From positions 186,001 to 250,000 of the forward strand of contig NZ_SNWD01000001.1 in the NCBI RefSeq assembly GCF_004361835.1: a stretch of DNA of 64,000 nucleotides, read 5' to 3'. Shown piece after piece: positions 9,410 through 17,877 of this stretch; within the stretch, counting starts at the first letter, position 1, and each line of letters begins with the position of its first letter. The notes below the pieces were generated by a model. The model worked only from the letters and a program-made list of their open reading frames with translations, did no database searches and was not told where the DNA came from. The position numbers and the translations under genes are program-made. This DNA is from Stakelama pacifica (GTDB lineage: Bacteria; Pseudomonadota; Alphaproteobacteria; Sphingomonadales; Sphingomonadaceae).

Positions 9410-9495
9410 GTCATCGCGAGAAGCGCAGCGACGAAGCGATCCAGCGACGCGCGCCTCGCTCTGGATTGCCGCGCCCCTTTGGGGCTCGCAATGAC
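9410..9495. repeat. dispersed palindromic repeat, copy A
   Basis: An 86-base imperfect palindrome between the acyl-CoA ligase gene and glpK. Its ends are GTCATCGCGAG and CTCGCAATGAC, inverted with one mismatch. The interior carries an AGCGACGAAGCGATCCAG arm and a TCTGGATTGCCGCGCC arm. Copies B (48081-48169, opposite orientation) and C (28310-28385, degenerate) share the layout. Elements of this type are abundant between genes in sphingomonads, and this one may act as a transcript-end hairpin between the convergent genes. Confidence 0.85.
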
Positions 9496-9532
9496 AAAAT
9501 CAGGTTAGTCAGGGACCCATTCGCCCCCGATA

Positions 9533-11005
9533 TCAGTCGTGCGCCTCGCCGATGACGCTGTGTACGGCGAGGTGCCAGCCGTCGAGCCGCTTCTGCCGCG
9601 CAGCCTTGCCCAGCGCCGGTTCGAACGAATCGACCGGCCCGCGCATGGCCGCTGCATCCTCCAGCGTGTCGAACCAGCCGCAGCCCAGCCCGGCCAGCAT
9701 CGCCGCGCCCAGCGCCGTGGTTTCGGCAAAGCGGGGGCGCTCGACCGGCAGGTTGACGATATCAGCGAGGTCCTGCGCCATCCAGTTATTCGCCACCATA
9801 CCGCCGTCGATCCTTAGCCTCGACCAGCTGATCTTGTCCGACACGAATGCGGATTTAAGGTCCTGAGTCTGGTGCGCCATTGCCTCCAGCGCAGCGCGAA
9901 CGATATGCGCTCTGCCGGTCGCGAAGCTCAGTCCCGATATGGTGCCGCGCGCATCGGGCTCCCACCAGGGGGCGCCGATCCCGGCAAGCGCGGGAACGAC
10001 ATAGACGCCGCCATTGTCCGGCACGGCATTGGCCAGTTCCTCGGTTTCCGCCGCCGCATCGATCAGACCGACCGAATCGCGAAGCCATTGGATCAGGCTG
10101 CCCGCCACGAAGATCGAACCCTCCATCGCATAGGTGCGCTGGCCGCCGATCTGCCATGCGATGGTGGAGAGCAGGCGATTGCGCGATTTGGGCGGCGTGT
10201 TGCCGCTATTGGTCAGGATGAACGCACCTGTGCCGAAGGTTCCCTTGGTATCGCCGCGTTCGAAACAGGTCTGGCCGATCAGCGCCGATTGCTGGTCGCC
10301 GGCAAGGCCGCAAATCGGAATTTCGCCGCCGAACAGGCTGGTAGTGCCGAATTGCCCGGCGCAATCGACGATTTCGGGCAGCGCGGCGCGGGGGGCATCG
10401 AACAGCGCGACGAGCCCGTCGTCCCAATTGCCGCTGCCCAGCGCCATCAGCAGCGTGCGCGAAGCATTCGTCGCATCGGTGATGTGCAGCCCGCCGGTAA
10501 GCTTCCACACCAGCCAGCTTTCGACTGTGCCGATGGCAAGATGCTCGCCCGCTTCGCCGAGCTGCGGCCAATGCTCCATCGCCCAGGCGATTTTTGAGCC
10601 GGAGAAATAGGGATCGAGCAGCAGGCCGGTGCGCGCCTGAACCGTGCTTTCTTCGCCATTCTGGCGCATTTTGCGGCATATCGCGGCGGTGCGCCGGTCC
10701 TGCCAGACAATCGCCGGGGCGAGCGGTTCGCCGGTGCGCTTGTCCCAGAAAATGATCGTTTCGCGCTGATTGGTGATGCCGATTGCGGCCACCCGCTCGG
10801 GGCCGCCGATCTGTTCGATGACGGCGCGTGCGCAGGCAAGGGTCTGTTCCCAGATTTCTGCCGCATCATGTTCGACCCGCCCGGGCTCGGGATAGTGTTG
10901 GGAGAGTTCCGCTGCCCGCGTCGCAACGGCGGTGCCGGAGGAATCGAACAGAATTGCGCGGGTCGAGGTCGTGCCCTCGTCAAGGACCAGGATCAGATCA
11001 GCCAT
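9533..11005 (-). CDS. glpK: glycerol kinase
   Basis: Phosphorylates glycerol to sn-glycerol 3-phosphate with ATP. The 490-residue length fits the FGGY family. It starts LILVLDEGTTSTRAILFD, the phosphate 1 motif, and continues with ITNQRETIIFWDKRTGEPL, IVWQDRRTA, LAGDQQSALIGQTCFERGD, KGTFGTGAFILTNSG and the C-terminal LRIDGGMVANNWMAQDLADI adenosine-binding region. No glpF, glpD or glpR gene is visible nearby, so here it stands as a single gene divergent from an AI-2E permease. The Shine-Dalgarno site is weak (AGG about 15 bases upstream). Regulation of the enzyme by a PTS protein cannot be judged. Confidence 0.96.
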   Translation of the reverse strand: MADLILVLDEGTTSTRAILFDSSGTAVATRAAELSQHYPEPGRVEHDAAEIWEQTLACARAVIEQIGGPERVAAIGITNQRETIIFWDKRTGEPLAPAIVWQDRRTAAICRKMRQNGEESTVQARTGLLLDPYFSGSKIAWAMEHWPQLGEAGEHLAIGTVESWLVWKLTGGLHITDATNASRTLLMALGSGNWDDGLVALFDAPRAALPEIVDCAGQFGTTSLFGGEIPICGLAGDQQSALIGQTCFERGDTKGTFGTGAFILTNSGNTPPKSRNRLLSTIAWQIGGQRTYAMEGSIFVAGSLIQWLRDSVGLIDAAAETEELANAVPDNGGVYVVPALAGIGAPWWEPDARGTISGLSFATGRAHIVRAALEAMAHQTQDLKSAFVSDKISWSRLRIDGGMVANNWMAQDLADIVNLPVERPRFAETTALGAAMLAGLGCGWFDTLEDAAAMRGPVDSFEPALGKAARQKRLDGWHLAVHSVIGEAHD

Positions 11006-11125
11006 TGCATATTGCTAGGGCCTGACCTCCGGCTCGGCAATGGTGAGCAAAGCGTGTCGGCCGGGATTATCACGCCCGCGAAAAGACGCTAGACGATTGC
11101 GGTTGCAGTATAAGGACGCTTCATT

Positions 11126-12388
11126 TTGACCGATCAGCCGGTTTCCGATCCGCGTGAGGGAAGGGACAGCGAGGTTTCTTCGGAAACGCCGCGCAAGTCG
11201 CCGCGCGGCGGTCTGCTTCGTCCGCGGGGCGGGGCGGGCGATGGCGAGCTCGACGACGAGTTGCGCCGCGACCGGCTGCTCGCCGGGCTGACGCTGATCG
11301 CCGGGCTGGGGCTGCTGATCGCGCTGCCCTTCGCATTGCAGGCGGGGTCGGAATTCTTCCTGCCGCTTACCGCTGCGCTGGTGATCGCGATCGCGCTGGT
11401 GCCGGTACTCGAGTGGCTGGAGCGGCATCGCCTGCCGCCGCCCGCCGCCGCGCTGATCTGTGTGCTGCTGTTCCTGATTGCGGCGAACGTCGCGCTTGCC
11501 TCGATCGTTGTGCCTGCCTGGGGCTGGGCGCAGATGCTGCCCGAACGGATCGACCAGATTCAGCGCAATATCTCGCCGCTGATCGATTTCTATTCGAATC
11601 TGCAGCATTTCGTGAACAAGCTGATCCGCAATGTCGCCAGCGCGCCGCCGGTGCCCGAAACGTCGCTCAGCATGGCGCAGCCGCCCCGGTCGCTGTTCGA
11701 CCTGTTCACGACGTCCGCGCCTTCGGCGCTGCTGGAGATGTTCTTCGCGATCCTGATCATCTTCTTCTTCCTGTCGGGCTGGACCCGACTCAGGCGCAAG
11801 GCGATCACCAGCCGGTCGAGCTTTGACGGTGCGATGGCGACCGCGCGGGTCATTCAGGATGTGGTCGACGACACCTCCGCCTATATCGGCACGATCACGG
11901 TCATCAATATTTCGCTGGGGCTGATCGTTGCGGGCGCGCTGGGGGCGATCGGCATGCCGACGCCGCTGATGTGGGGCGGTATCGTCGCGCTGCTCAACTA
12001 TATCCCCTATCTGGGGCCGATCTTCGCTGCGTTCCTGATCGCGGTCGGGGGATTGATGACCTTTACCGACCTGTGGTGGGCGCTGCTTCCCGCCGCAGTG
12101 ATGGTCGGCGCGCATCTGATCGAGGCGAATGTCATCACTCCCACGATCGTCGGGCACCGGCTGACGATCAATCCGATCCTGATTCTGATTTCGCTGAGCT
12201 TTTGGGGATGGGTATGGGGAACGCCCGGCGCGTTGCTGGCGGTGCCGCTGCTCATCATCATTCAGACGGTGATGGAGGCTGCCGGAAGCCCCGATATCGC
12301 GGGTTTCCTGTTCGAACACGGCACGCTGGTCCATGATCCGCATCGTGAGGAGAATAATCTTTCCTCGTCATCCCACTATTCCGGTTGA
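11126..12388 (+). CDS. AI-2E family (PerM-like) permease
   Basis: An integral membrane protein of the PerM/TqsA superfamily, whose members export small molecules or act as ion/proton antiporters. The first 50 residues are hydrophilic (many Arg, Gly and acidic residues). Hydrophobic segments follow near 55-85, 110-135, 205-225, 255-285, 290-320 and 340-370, matching the usual eight-helix pattern with a long soluble loop (about 135-200). LNYIPYLGPIFAAFLIAVGG and VEANVITPTIVGHRLTINP are family landmarks. TTG at 11126 is chosen because AAGGACG lies about 8 bases before it. The transported compound is unknown. It is divergent from glpK with a 120-base shared promoter region. Confidence 0.85.
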   Translation: MTDQPVSDPREGRDSEVSSETPRKSPRGGLLRPRGGAGDGELDDELRRDRLLAGLTLIAGLGLLIALPFALQAGSEFFLPLTAALVIAIALVPVLEWLERHRLPPPAAALICVLLFLIAANVALASIVVPAWGWAQMLPERIDQIQRNISPLIDFYSNLQHFVNKLIRNVASAPPVPETSLSMAQPPRSLFDLFTTSAPSALLEMFFAILIIFFFLSGWTRLRRKAITSRSSFDGAMATARVIQDVVDDTSAYIGTITVINISLGLIVAGALGAIGMPTPLMWGGIVALLNYIPYLGPIFAAFLIAVGGLMTFTDLWWALLPAAVMVGAHLIEANVITPTIVGHRLTINPILILISLSFWGWVWGTPGALLAVPLLIIIQTVMEAAGSPDIAGFLFEHGTLVHDPHREENNLSSSSHYSG

Positions 12389-12431
12389 CACCCCCTTATG
12401 CCCCCAGTATCAGCCGCCTCCTCGCTAGAGA

Positions 12432-12508
<77 letters not shown>

Positions 12509-12615
12509 TTTCTCCTGTTGATCGCAGGGCAATGGTTTCGGCGAAACCGGAGCGGATCGTTCGATCCGATGCTCTGTTTTCATGACATGCATTGCGCGGA
12601 TGACCCGACAGGGTG

Positions 12616-12661
12616 TCGCTGATGCAGCGATATCCTTTTCGCAGGACGCGAAAGCGGATAT
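12616..12661. other. two hairpins in the spacer between the tRNA-Asp genes
   Basis: The 193-base spacer contains TCGCTG-ATG-CAGCGA at 12616-12630. Partly overlapping it is a longer interrupted stem, in which ATATCC with TTTCGC pairs to GCGAAA with GGATAT (12630-12661, loop AGGAC). They may serve as processing or termination structures for the first tRNA. I see no reading frame of interest in the spacer. Confidence 0.4.
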
Positions 12662-12701
12662 GCAACAACGAAGCGCGGTATCAGCCGTTCTTCGCCAGAG
12701 T

Positions 12702-12778
<77 letters not shown>

Positions 12779-12817
12779 TTTTCCCCCTTCATTGACGGAA
12801 AATGGCGCATTTCCCTT

Positions 12818-13024
12818 TCACCGCCATCGCCCGGTTTCCATCCAGCGAAGCAGCGGCTTTAGCGGCGCGATCCAGATAATCCCCGTTACCAGATAGACCA
12901 GCGCCTGAAGCGGCCAGATAAGGCTGCCGATCTCGCCTGCGAAGGTCGCGACCAGAATCGCCCAGACGGCGATCAGCGCGAGAATCGCGAGCATGCCCGC
13001 CGGTTTGCGCCAGGTCGGTTCCAT
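12818..13024 (-). CDS. DUF2842 small membrane protein
   Basis: A 68-residue protein starting MEPTWRKPAGMLAI, with two hydrophobic stretches (about 10-32 and 36-56) and a basic tail ending RWMETGRWR. Length, the start with a W-R-K-P motif and the two-helix plan fit DUF2842, a family of alphaproteobacterial inner-membrane proteins of unknown function. The ATG at 13024 overlaps the TGA of the cyclo-ligase gene (TGATG), so it is co-translated with it. The open frame extends upstream inside the cyclo-ligase gene, but that part is shadow sequence. GGGGGA lies about 10 bases before the start. Confidence 0.8.
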   Translation of the reverse strand: MEPTWRKPAGMLAILALIAVWAILVATFAGEIGSLIWPLQALVYLVTGIIWIAPLKPLLRWMETGRWR

Positions 13025-13614
13025 CAAATTCCATCCCCCCTTATCGCTTCGCGCTCGGTTATTACGGCATGAAGCGGCATATCCCATGGTTCGACCGGCA
13101 CCCCGTCGATTTGTTGTACTGACCATGCCACCCCAATTCGCAGCGCATGGCGGTGCGCGGCAAAGGCGCGATCATAAAAACCGCCGCCCTGACCCAGCCG
13201 GTTCAGCTGATCGTCGAACCCGATCAGCGGCGTCAGGATGACGTCGGGTGTCGCTTCCGGGGCGTCGGCAAGCGGCTGCGCGATGCCGAGCGCATTGGTT
13301 TCGAGCGGATCATCGGGCCTCCAGCACAGAAAACGCATCGACTGACCCATGGCGGTGACGTGCGGCAAGGCGAGCCGCGCACCCAGCAATCGGCACTGCG
13401 CCATCATCGCGTGCGGGTCCGCCTCGAATCGCTGCGGCAGATAGCCCGCCACCATGGTCCCTTCGGCAATATGCGCCGCCAAAAATTCGGGAAGCGCGAT
13501 CGGCGGCACATCGCCTGCCCGGACAAAGGCGCGACGACGCGCCCGAAGCTCGCTGCGAAGCGCAGCCTTGGCATCGGGAAGGGTCATGTGGCGGGAAGGT
13601 GGCGGGACCGCCAT
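13024..13614 (-). CDS. ygfA: 5-formyltetrahydrofolate cyclo-ligase
   Basis: Converts 5-formyl-THF to 5,10-methenyl-THF with ATP, returning stored folate to the one-carbon pool. At 196 residues it matches the family. It has the N-terminal basic helix (KAALRSELRARRRAFV), a central LTPLIGFDDQLNRLGQGGGFYDRAF segment with the diagnostic GQGGGFYD phosphate/folate motif, and a C-terminal VPVEPWDMPLHAVITE. An in-frame ATG nine codons later (MTLPDAKAAL) is an alternative start. The gene lies directly downstream of the 6S RNA, the arrangement seen widely in proteobacteria (ssrS-ygfA), and is overlapped by the DUF2842 gene. Confidence 0.93.
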   Translation of the reverse strand: MAVPPPSRHMTLPDAKAALRSELRARRRAFVRAGDVPPIALPEFLAAHIAEGTMVAGYLPQRFEADPHAMMAQCRLLGARLALPHVTAMGQSMRFLCWRPDDPLETNALGIAQPLADAPEATPDVILTPLIGFDDQLNRLGQGGGFYDRAFAAHRHALRIGVAWSVQQIDGVPVEPWDMPLHAVITEREAIRGDGI

Positions 13615-13624
13615 GGTCGTTTGC

Positions 13625-13770
13625 CTGAATATCCTCTGACGCCAGTAACGTCAGGTGGGCGCCGTGTGCATCGGGCCAGGGCCCGAACAGGGACAGCTCC
13701 CTTGGATGTCTCTATCGCCTCAGGGATAATCGCAAGGGCTCGTGCCGGGCAGTTCCCGCCGCACAATGAT
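13625..13770 (-). ncRNA. ssrS: 6S RNA
   Basis: The 156-base interval between zapA and the cyclo-ligase gene, read on the minus strand, has the order of conserved elements of 6S RNA. It contains CCCTGAGGCGATA, close to the E. coli 6S segment CCCCTGAGCCGATA, then an AAGGGAGCTGTCCC arm and GGGCCCTGGCCC near the apical region. A GCGCCCACCTGACG segment follows, and its CCTGACG pairs with CGTCAG a few bases later. 6S RNA binds the housekeeping sigma factor-RNA polymerase in stationary phase. The zapA-ssrS-ygfA synteny strengthens the call. Ends are approximate. Confidence 0.75.
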
Positions 13771-14073
13771 TTAGGATGTCGCGTCATCATCCTCAAGAGC
13801 CGATGCAACGGATTCGAGACGATCGGCGAGTCGGTCGAGCAGTTCGGGCGATAATCCCTGCGGCGGATTGCGCTCCATCTCGACGACTTCATCGGCCATC
13901 ATCAGTGCGAGCAGCAGCATGGTGCGCTCAGGCGGGCCGCCGCCCGAGGCATGCAGTGCGGCAGCGGAATGGCGGCCCAGCCGTTCGGCGAGTGCGCGCA
14001 GATGCGGTTCTTCGCCGTCGCGACAGGCGATGATATGGTTGCGCCCGGCAATTTCAAGCGCGACCTCAGCCAT
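13771..14073 (-). CDS. zapA: cell division protein ZapA
   Basis: A 100-residue ZapA homologue, which promotes FtsZ filament bundling at mid-cell. The N-terminus forms the short beta-hairpin globular head (VALEIAGRNHIIACRDGEEPHL, about 3-25). It is followed by RALAERLGRH, a helical region with LLLALMMADEVVEMER, and a C-terminal helix with heptad-like leucines (LLDRLADRLESVASALE). It overlaps by 8 bases the small coiled-coil gene upstream and is followed by 6S RNA and the cyclo-ligase gene, a conserved order. Confidence 0.85.
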   Translation of the reverse strand: MAEVALEIAGRNHIIACRDGEEPHLRALAERLGRHSAAALHASGGGPPERTMLLLALMMADEVVEMERNPPQGLSPELLDRLADRLESVASALEDDDATS

Positions 14074-14266
14074 GATCCTGCTCCCCGTCCGTGTCTGCGA
14101 TCAGCGAATCGATTGCCGCGATCGCATCCTCGACTCGGTGGCGAAGGACTTCGTGGCGGCGATGGAGCCGCTCGCCGTGAAAGGCGCGGGCGCTCGACGC
14201 ACGCTCAATCCGTGCGACGGCGCGTTCGATCCGTTCGATGGCTGGATGGGTCAGTCGTTCCGACAT
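14066..14266 (-). CDS. small coiled-coil protein encoded with ZapA
   Basis: A 66-residue charged helical protein (MSERLTHPAIERIERAVARI at the start) with no transmembrane segment and no known catalytic motif. Leucine, isoleucine and valine recur at heptad-like spacing, so a coiled coil is likely. Its last 8 bases overlap the zapA start. A comparable small helical gene beside zapA is frequent in sphingomonads, in my recollection, and the tight overlap suggests that the two products act together, perhaps at the division ring. That function is inference. Confidence 0.7.
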   Translation of the reverse strand: MSERLTHPAIERIERAVARIERASSARAFHGERLHRRHEVLRHRVEDAIAAIDSLIADTDGEQDHG

Positions 14267-14403
14267 TGGACAGGAATAGGGACGAGCGGCCCCGACGGCA
14301 AGCCGCAGGAGCGGTTGACGAAGCCGGGCCTGCGCCCCAAAGGCGACGCACCATTTGATTCGCGCGAGGGCATGCGAACGCCCACGCGCTCAGGGAGAGC
14401 AGC

Positions 14404-16383
14404 ATGAGCGTTTCCGACACCGATCTCGCCAACGCCATCCGGGCATTGTCGATGGATGCGGTAGAGGCCGCCAATTCCGGCCATCCCGGAATGCCGATGG
14501 GAATGGCCGATGTCGCCACCGTCCTGTTCACCAAATATCTGAAATTCGATCCCAGCGATCCCTTCTGGGCCGATCGCGACCGCTTCGTTCTGTCGGCGGG
14601 GCATGGGTCGATGCTGCTCTATTCGCTGCTCCATCTCACCGGCTATGCCCGTCCGACGATCGAGGACATCCGCCATTTCCGTCAGGTGGGCAGCCCGTGC
14701 GCCGGGCACCCCGAAAATTTCGAGCTTCCCGGCGTCGAATGCACCACCGGCCCGCTGGGGCAGGGGCTTGCGATGGCGGTCGGCATGGCAATGGCGGAGC
14801 GCCATCTGAATGCGAAGTTCGGCGATGAACTGGTCGATCATCGTACCTGGGTGATTGCAGGCGACGGGTGCCTGATGGAGGGCATCAACCATGAGGCGAT
14901 CGGGCTTGCCGGGCATTTGCAGCTCGCCCGGCTGAACGTGCTGTGGGACGATAACCGCATCACGATCGACGGCGCGGTCGACAAATCGTCGAGCGAGGAT
15001 ATCGTTGCCCGCTATGCCGCAACCGGCTGGCATACGGTCGAATGTGACGGGCATGACATGGCCGATGTGGCGCGCGCGATGGAAGCAGCGATGGCGTCTG
15101 ACCGTCCCTCACTGATCCGCTGCCGCACGATCATCGGCAAGGGCGCGCCAAACAAGCAGGGCACGGCCGCTACGCATGGCGCCGCGCTGGGCGCAGAAGA
15201 AGTCGCTGCGGCGCGTAAGGAGCTGGGCTGGGATTATCCGCCGTTCGATATTCCGGAAGCTATCCGCGCCGAATGGCTGAAAGCCGGCCAGCGCGGGGCA
15301 GCACCGCATAGCGAATGGAAGGCGCGGCTTGCCGGTCATGCCGACCGCGCCGAATTCGAACGCCGGATGGCGGGCGACCTCCCGCAGGATTTCAGCCTGA
15401 AGGACTATATTGCCGGGTTGATCGCCGATCCCAAAAAGGTCGCGACCCGCAAGGCATCCGAAATGGCGCTGGAAGCGGTGAACGCTGCGCTGCCCGAAAC
15501 TATCGGCGGTTCGGCCGATCTTACCGGATCGAACAATACCCTGACCAAGGGGCTGGGGACGTTCGACAAGAGTGACTATAGCGGCCGCTATGTCTATTAC
15601 GGCATTCGTGAATTCGGCATGGGCGCGGCGATGAACGGCATGGCGCTGCATGGCGGCGTGATTCCCTATGGCGGCACGTTCATGGTGTTCTCCGACTATG
15701 CCCGTCCGGCGATCCGCCTGTCCGCTTTGCAGCGGGCGCGTGTTGCCTATGTGATGACGCACGATTCGATCGGGCTGGGCGAGGACGGGCCGACGCATCA
15801 GCCGATCGAGCATATGATGAGCCTGCGCGTCATTCCCAACCTGGACAGCTATCGGCCCTGCGATGTGGTCGAAACGGCGGAATGCTGGGAGCTGGCGGTA
15901 CAGCGCAAGGATGGCCCCTCGCTCCTCGCTTTGTCGCGGCAAAACCTGCCGCAGCTTCGCGAGGAAGCCGCCGAAAACCGGTCGGCGCGCGGTGCCTATC
16001 GCCTGCGCGCGGCGGAAGCGAAGCGCCGGGTGATCCTGATCGCCACGGGGTCGGAAGTCGAAACGGCGGTTACGGTGCGCGAGCGGCTTGAAGCGCGTGG
16101 CATCGGTGCCGATGTGGTATCCATGCCCTGCTGGTCGCGCTTCGATGCACAGCCGGCGGACTATCGCGAGGATGTTCTGCCGAATGTCGCGCCTGAAGAA
16201 ATTCTGCGCGTGTCGATCGAGGCGGGAACGACGATGGGCTGGGAACGCTACACGATGGTGAACGGGCTGCGCTTCGGGCTTGACCGGTTCGGTGCATCCG
16301 GCCCGGCGGCGCGACTGTTCGAACATTTCGAACTTACGCCGGACCATATCGAAACACGGATTGTCGCCGCGCTGGGCGAATGA
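14404..16383 (+). CDS. tkt: transketolase
   Basis: Thiamine-diphosphate enzyme of the pentose phosphate pathway that moves two-carbon ketol units between sugar phosphates. The 659-residue length is standard. Landmarks are the substrate His region (NSGHPGMPMGMADVATVLF), TGPLGQGLAMAVGMA, the ThDP motif from GDGCLMEGINHEA to VLWDDN, LGEDGPTHQPIEHMMSLR in the pyrimidine domain with its catalytic His, and a C-terminal domain with ATGSEVETAV. GGGAGAG precedes the ATG by about 6 bases. It starts a plus-strand carbon-metabolism cluster with gap 27 bases downstream and is divergent from zapA. Confidence 0.97.
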   Translation: MSVSDTDLANAIRALSMDAVEAANSGHPGMPMGMADVATVLFTKYLKFDPSDPFWADRDRFVLSAGHGSMLLYSLLHLTGYARPTIEDIRHFRQVGSPCAGHPENFELPGVECTTGPLGQGLAMAVGMAMAERHLNAKFGDELVDHRTWVIAGDGCLMEGINHEAIGLAGHLQLARLNVLWDDNRITIDGAVDKSSSEDIVARYAATGWHTVECDGHDMADVARAMEAAMASDRPSLIRCRTIIGKGAPNKQGTAATHGAALGAEEVAAARKELGWDYPPFDIPEAIRAEWLKAGQRGAAPHSEWKARLAGHADRAEFERRMAGDLPQDFSLKDYIAGLIADPKKVATRKASEMALEAVNAALPETIGGSADLTGSNNTLTKGLGTFDKSDYSGRYVYYGIREFGMGAAMNGMALHGGVIPYGGTFMVFSDYARPAIRLSALQRARVAYVMTHDSIGLGEDGPTHQPIEHMMSLRVIPNLDSYRPCDVVETAECWELAVQRKDGPSLLALSRQNLPQLREEAAENRSARGAYRLRAAEAKRRVILIATGSEVETAVTVRERLEARGIGADVVSMPCWSRFDAQPADYREDVLPNVAPEEILRVSIEAGTTMGWERYTMVNGLRFGLDRFGASGPAARLFEHFELTPDHIETRIVAALGE

Positions 16384-16410
16384 AATTTTAGCGAACGCTG
16401 GGAGAAAAGC

Positions 16411-17415
16411 ATGACGAAGATTGCGATCAACGGGTTCGGGCGTATCGGTCGCCTGGTGGCGCGCGCCATTCTGGAGCGCCCCGATTGCGGGCTGGAGCTG
16501 GTGACGATCAACGATCTCGCCGACGCCAAGTCGAATGCATGGCTGTTCAGCCGCGACAGCGTCCATGGCAAATATCCGGGTGACGTGAAGGCCGACGGCA
16601 ACGACCTCGTCATCGACGGCAAGCGGATCAAGGTGACCGCAGAGCGCGACCCCGCCAATCTGCCCCATGCCGAGAACGGCGTCGAGCTGGTGCTCGAATG
16701 CACCGGCTTCTTCACCAAGCGTTCGGACGCGCAGAAGCATATCGATGCAGGCGCGAAAAAGGTGCTGATCTCTGCGCCGGGCAAGGAAGTCGACCTGACC
16801 GTCGTTTACGGCGTCAACCATGACAAGCTGACCGCCGATCACAAGATCGTGTCGAATGCGTCGTGCACGACCAACTGCCTCGCCCCGGTTGCCAAGGTGC
16901 TGAACGATGCGATCGGTATCGAGCGCGGCCTGATGACCACGATCCATGCGTACACCAACGATCAGAAGATCCTCGACCAGATCCATCCCGATCTGCGCCG
17001 CGCGCGTGCCGCGGGCATGTCGATGATCCCGACCACCACGGGTGCCGCGCGTGCGGTCGGTGAGGTTCTGCCCGAGCTCAAGGGCAAGCTCGACGGGTCG
17101 GCGGTTCGCGTTCCGGTGCCGGACGGCAGCCTTGTCGACCTGACCTTCCAGCCGAAGCGCGACACGAGCGTCGAGGAAGTCAACAAGCTGCTCAAGGACG
17201 CGGCCGAGGGCGCGCTGAAGGGCGTGTTGCATTTCTCCGACGAGCCGCTGGTGTCGATCGATATCGTCCACACAGCGTATAGCTCGACCGTCGACAGCCT
17301 CGAAACCGCAGTCATCGACGGCAAGCTGGTCCGCGTCGTGAGTTGGTACGACAATGAATGGGGCTTTTCCAACCGCATGGTCGATACGGCTGCTGCGATG
17401 GCGAAGTTCGGTTAA
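16411..17415 (+). CDS. gap: glyceraldehyde-3-phosphate dehydrogenase, type I
   Basis: Oxidises glyceraldehyde 3-phosphate to 1,3-bisphosphoglycerate. The 334-residue protein begins [17 protein letters not shown], the NAD-binding fingerprint. An Asp at the end of the second strand (VTINDLAD) points to NAD rather than NADP. The catalytic Cys lies in [12 protein letters not shown], followed by the [11 protein letters not shown]is region, [20 protein letters not shown] and the C-terminal [20 protein letters not shown] lies upstream of the ATG. The MOSC gene follows after 3 bases, then pgk, so gap is probably cotranscribed with both. Confidence 0.98.
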   Translation: MTKIAINGFGRIGRLVARAILERPDCGLELVTINDLADAKSNAWLFSRDSVHGKYPGDVKADGNDLVIDGKRIKVTAERDPANLPHAENGVELVLECTGFFTKRSDAQKHIDAGAKKVLISAPGKEVDLTVVYGVNHDKLTADHKIVSNASCTTNCLAPVAKVLNDAIGIERGLMTTIHAYTNDQKILDQIHPDLRRARAAGMSMIPTTTGAARAVGEVLPELKGKLDGSAVRVPVPDGSLVDLTFQPKRDTSVEEVNKLLKDAAEGALKGVLHFSDEPLVSIDIVHTAYSSTVDSLETAVIDGKLVRVVSWYDNEWGFSNRMVDTAAAMAKFG

Positions 17416-17418
17416 GCC

Positions 17419-17877
17419 ATGACCGGTCGGCTCGCAGGGATCGCCCGGCATGGGAGGCCCCGCGGGCCGATGGAGCTGCTCGATCGGGTCGCCGTCACAC
17501 AGGACGGCGGCCTGACCGGCGATTTTCGTGGGGTGGCAAAGCCGGGCAGCAAACGCCGGCGTCAGATCACGCTGATGGAGGCTGGCGACTGGGCCGCCGC
17601 GATGCGCGAAACCGGCCATGACATTGGCTGGCAGGAGCGCCGGGCGAACCTGCTGGTCGAGGATTTTGACCTTCCGCAGCGGCTGGGGGCAAAGCTGCGG
17701 ATCGGCGCTTCGCTGATCCTCGAAATCACCGGCGAATGTGATCCGTGCCACCGCATGGAGGAAATCGCCGAGGGGCTGAAAGCCGCGCTCGAACCCGACT
17801 GGCGCGGCGGCGCGCTCGCTCGTGTGATCGAGGATGGCGAAATCGCCACGGGGGACAAGATAGAGGTGATCGAATGA
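17419..17877 (+). CDS. MOSC domain-containing protein
   Basis: A 152-residue stand-alone MOSC (molybdenum cofactor sulfurase C-terminal) domain. The order of motifs is family-like: [20 protein letters not shown] near the start, [53 protein letters not shown] with the conserved Cys expected to carry persulfide or bind cofactor, and the final [19 protein letters not shown]. It lies 3 bases after gap and overlaps pgk by ATGA, so it is translationally coupled into the lower glycolytic genes. MOSC proteins handle sulfur or bind metal-pterin cofactors; a link to glycolysis is unexpected and unexplained. Confidence 0.85.
   Translation: MTGRLAGIARHGRPRGPMELLDRVAVTQDGGLTGDFRGVAKPGSKRRRQITLMEAGDWAAAMRETGHDIGWQERRANLLVEDFDLPQRLGAKLRIGASLILEITGECDPCHRMEEIAEGLKAALEPDWRGGALARVIEDGEIATGDKIEVIE

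Noticed and set aside
12781..12817. GGAAAATG/CATTTCC hairpin after the second tRNA-Asp
   Set aside because: The stem is short and bulged, with no T-run; too weak to call a terminator.
15109..17751. Minus-strand open frame of 880 codons opposite tkt and gap
   Set aside because: Long antisense frames are common in GC-rich coding DNA; tkt, gap and the MOSC gene on the plus strand have clear family motifs throughout.
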